Source: DATAGF01 sp963813355
GTDB taxonomy: Bacteria; Actinomycetota; Thermoleophilia; Miltoncostaeales; Miltoncostaeaceae
Reading direction: 5' to 3'
DNA: 14,601 nt
NCBI GenBank assembly: GCA_963813355.1
Contig: CAWEYS010000007.1
Span: 1 to 14,601, forward strand
Part shown: positions 14,222 to 14,601 of the stretch, piece by piece
Position numbering within the stretch: position 1 is the stretch's first letter
Layout of the letters: each line of letters begins with the position of its first letter
Position numbers and translations under genes: made by a program
Notes under the pieces: generated by a model
What the model saw: only the letters and a program-made list of their open reading frames with translations
What the model was told of the DNA's origin: nothing
Databases searched by the model: none

Positions 14222-14601
14222 ATGTCGCGCCTGTCCGTGGTGGGCTCGCTGCCGGTGCCGGTCTCGCCGGAGGAGGCCTGGGCTGCGTGGTCGCGGGTCG
14301 AGGACTGGCCCCGCTGGGACTGGATGGGCTCGGCCAGCGCCCGCTGGCTGGAGGGCGAGCCCTGGGCGCCCGGGTCGCGCCTGAGGGTGGGCCACCGGCC
14401 CTTCGCCTTCGACTGCCTCCTGGTCGAGTCGCGCCCGCCCGAGGCCGTCACCTGGGCCAGCCGCGGGGCCGGCCTGCACACCATGCACACCTGGCGCTTC
14501 CTGCCCCATCCGGAGGGGTGCCTGGTGCAGATGTCCGAGGAGTTCGACGGCCGCGGCGCCCGATCGATACGGCCGCTGGTGCGCTGGTTCTGGGGGTACC
14601 A
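14222..14601 (+). CDS. SRPBCC (START/polyketide-cyclase-like) domain protein, cut by the window edge
   Basis: An open frame from ATG 14222 runs off the window after 126 codons. It begins MSRLSVVGSLPVPVSPEEAW and continues AAWSRVEDWPRWDWMGSA, the usual start of SRPBCC ligand-binding domains: a first strand, a V-shaped helix pair and an aromatic WPRWDW turn. It then has ARWLEGEPWAPGSRLRV, PPEAVTWASRGAGLHTMHTW and EGCLVQMSEEFDG as successive strands. Such proteins bind hydrophobic ligands in a deep cavity; most bacterial ones have no assigned substrate. The next residues (SIRPLVRWFWGY) likely begin the long C-terminal helix, so most of the domain is present. It is divergent from the LuxR-type regulator with a 22-base gap and a TATGTT box 6 bases upstream. 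It could be that regulator's target. Confidence 0.75.
   Translation, partial: MSRLSVVGSLPVPVSPEEAWAAWSRVEDWPRWDWMGSASARWLEGEPWAPGSRLRVGHRPFAFDCLLVESRPPEAVTWASRGAGLHTMHTWRFLPHPEGCLVQMSEEFDGRGARSIRPLVRWFWGY

Noticed and set aside
1..14601. Mobile element, CRISPR array, toxin-antitoxin or phage-defence system
   Set aside because: No transposase, integrase, nuclease, repeat-spacer pattern, terminal repeats or composition shift was seen.
1..14601. tRNA or structured RNA genes and riboswitches
   Set aside because: Intergenic gaps are very short and none contains a recognisable tRNA or riboswitch core.

Overview
The window is very GC-rich coding DNA with strong G/C bias at third codon positions, GTG starts, TANNNT -10 boxes placed just before start codons, and a mix of families (archaeal-type phosphoglycerate mutase, GH15 glycosidase, BBE-type flavin oxidase, TPR-LuxR regulator, MMPL exporter). 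This suggests an actinomycete, plausibly from a Thermoleophilia-like lineage. That placement is inference; there is no rRNA or marker gene here. No tRNA, rRNA, CRISPR array, insertion sequence or phage gene was seen, and the region reads as ordinary chromosome.

Layout. The left edge holds the C-terminus of a probable permease (+), then a short, poorly explained stretch with membrane-like coding on the minus strand (146-305), then a large MMPL/RND-type exporter (+, 306-2500). This converges with a secreted protein of unknown function (-, 2503-3498). A divergent junction leads to selD (selenophosphate synthetase), translationally coupled to an acyl-CoA dehydrogenase-like gene (+, 3586-5864). 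These converge on a minus-strand set read leftward: a BBE-type FAD oxidase (9078-7707), a NadM-like nucleotidyltransferase (7680-about 7150) and an ApgM-like phosphoglycerate mutase (7147-5861). Divergent from the oxidase are a GH15 glucoamylase/trehalase-type enzyme and an MreB-family protein (+, 9199-12030). On the minus strand a TPR-LuxR regulator (14199-12530) is followed by a SnoaL-like protein (12453-12043). A SRPBCC-domain gene (+, 14222 to the edge) diverges from the regulator.

How the genes work together: the window is a mosaic of short operons rather than one pathway. The best-supported links are selD/acyl-CoA dehydrogenase (GTGA overlap), NadM-like/ApgM-like (the second starts where the first ends), and the regulator sharing a tiny promoter region with the SRPBCC gene and lying just upstream of the SnoaL gene.

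A major caveat is that about ten single- or double-base frame breaks interrupt otherwise well-conserved genes (MMPL, FAD oxidase, GH15, LuxR, possibly NadM). Codon bias and family motifs continue across each break in a new frame, so I read most of them as consensus-sequence indels, not gene decay. Coordinates of these genes span the breaks. I found no clear new biological system. The most interesting points are the NadM-like/ApgM-like pair, an acyl-CoA dehydrogenase lacking both usual catalytic glutamates, an Asp-to-Asn change in SelD, and repeated leaderless-type promoters.
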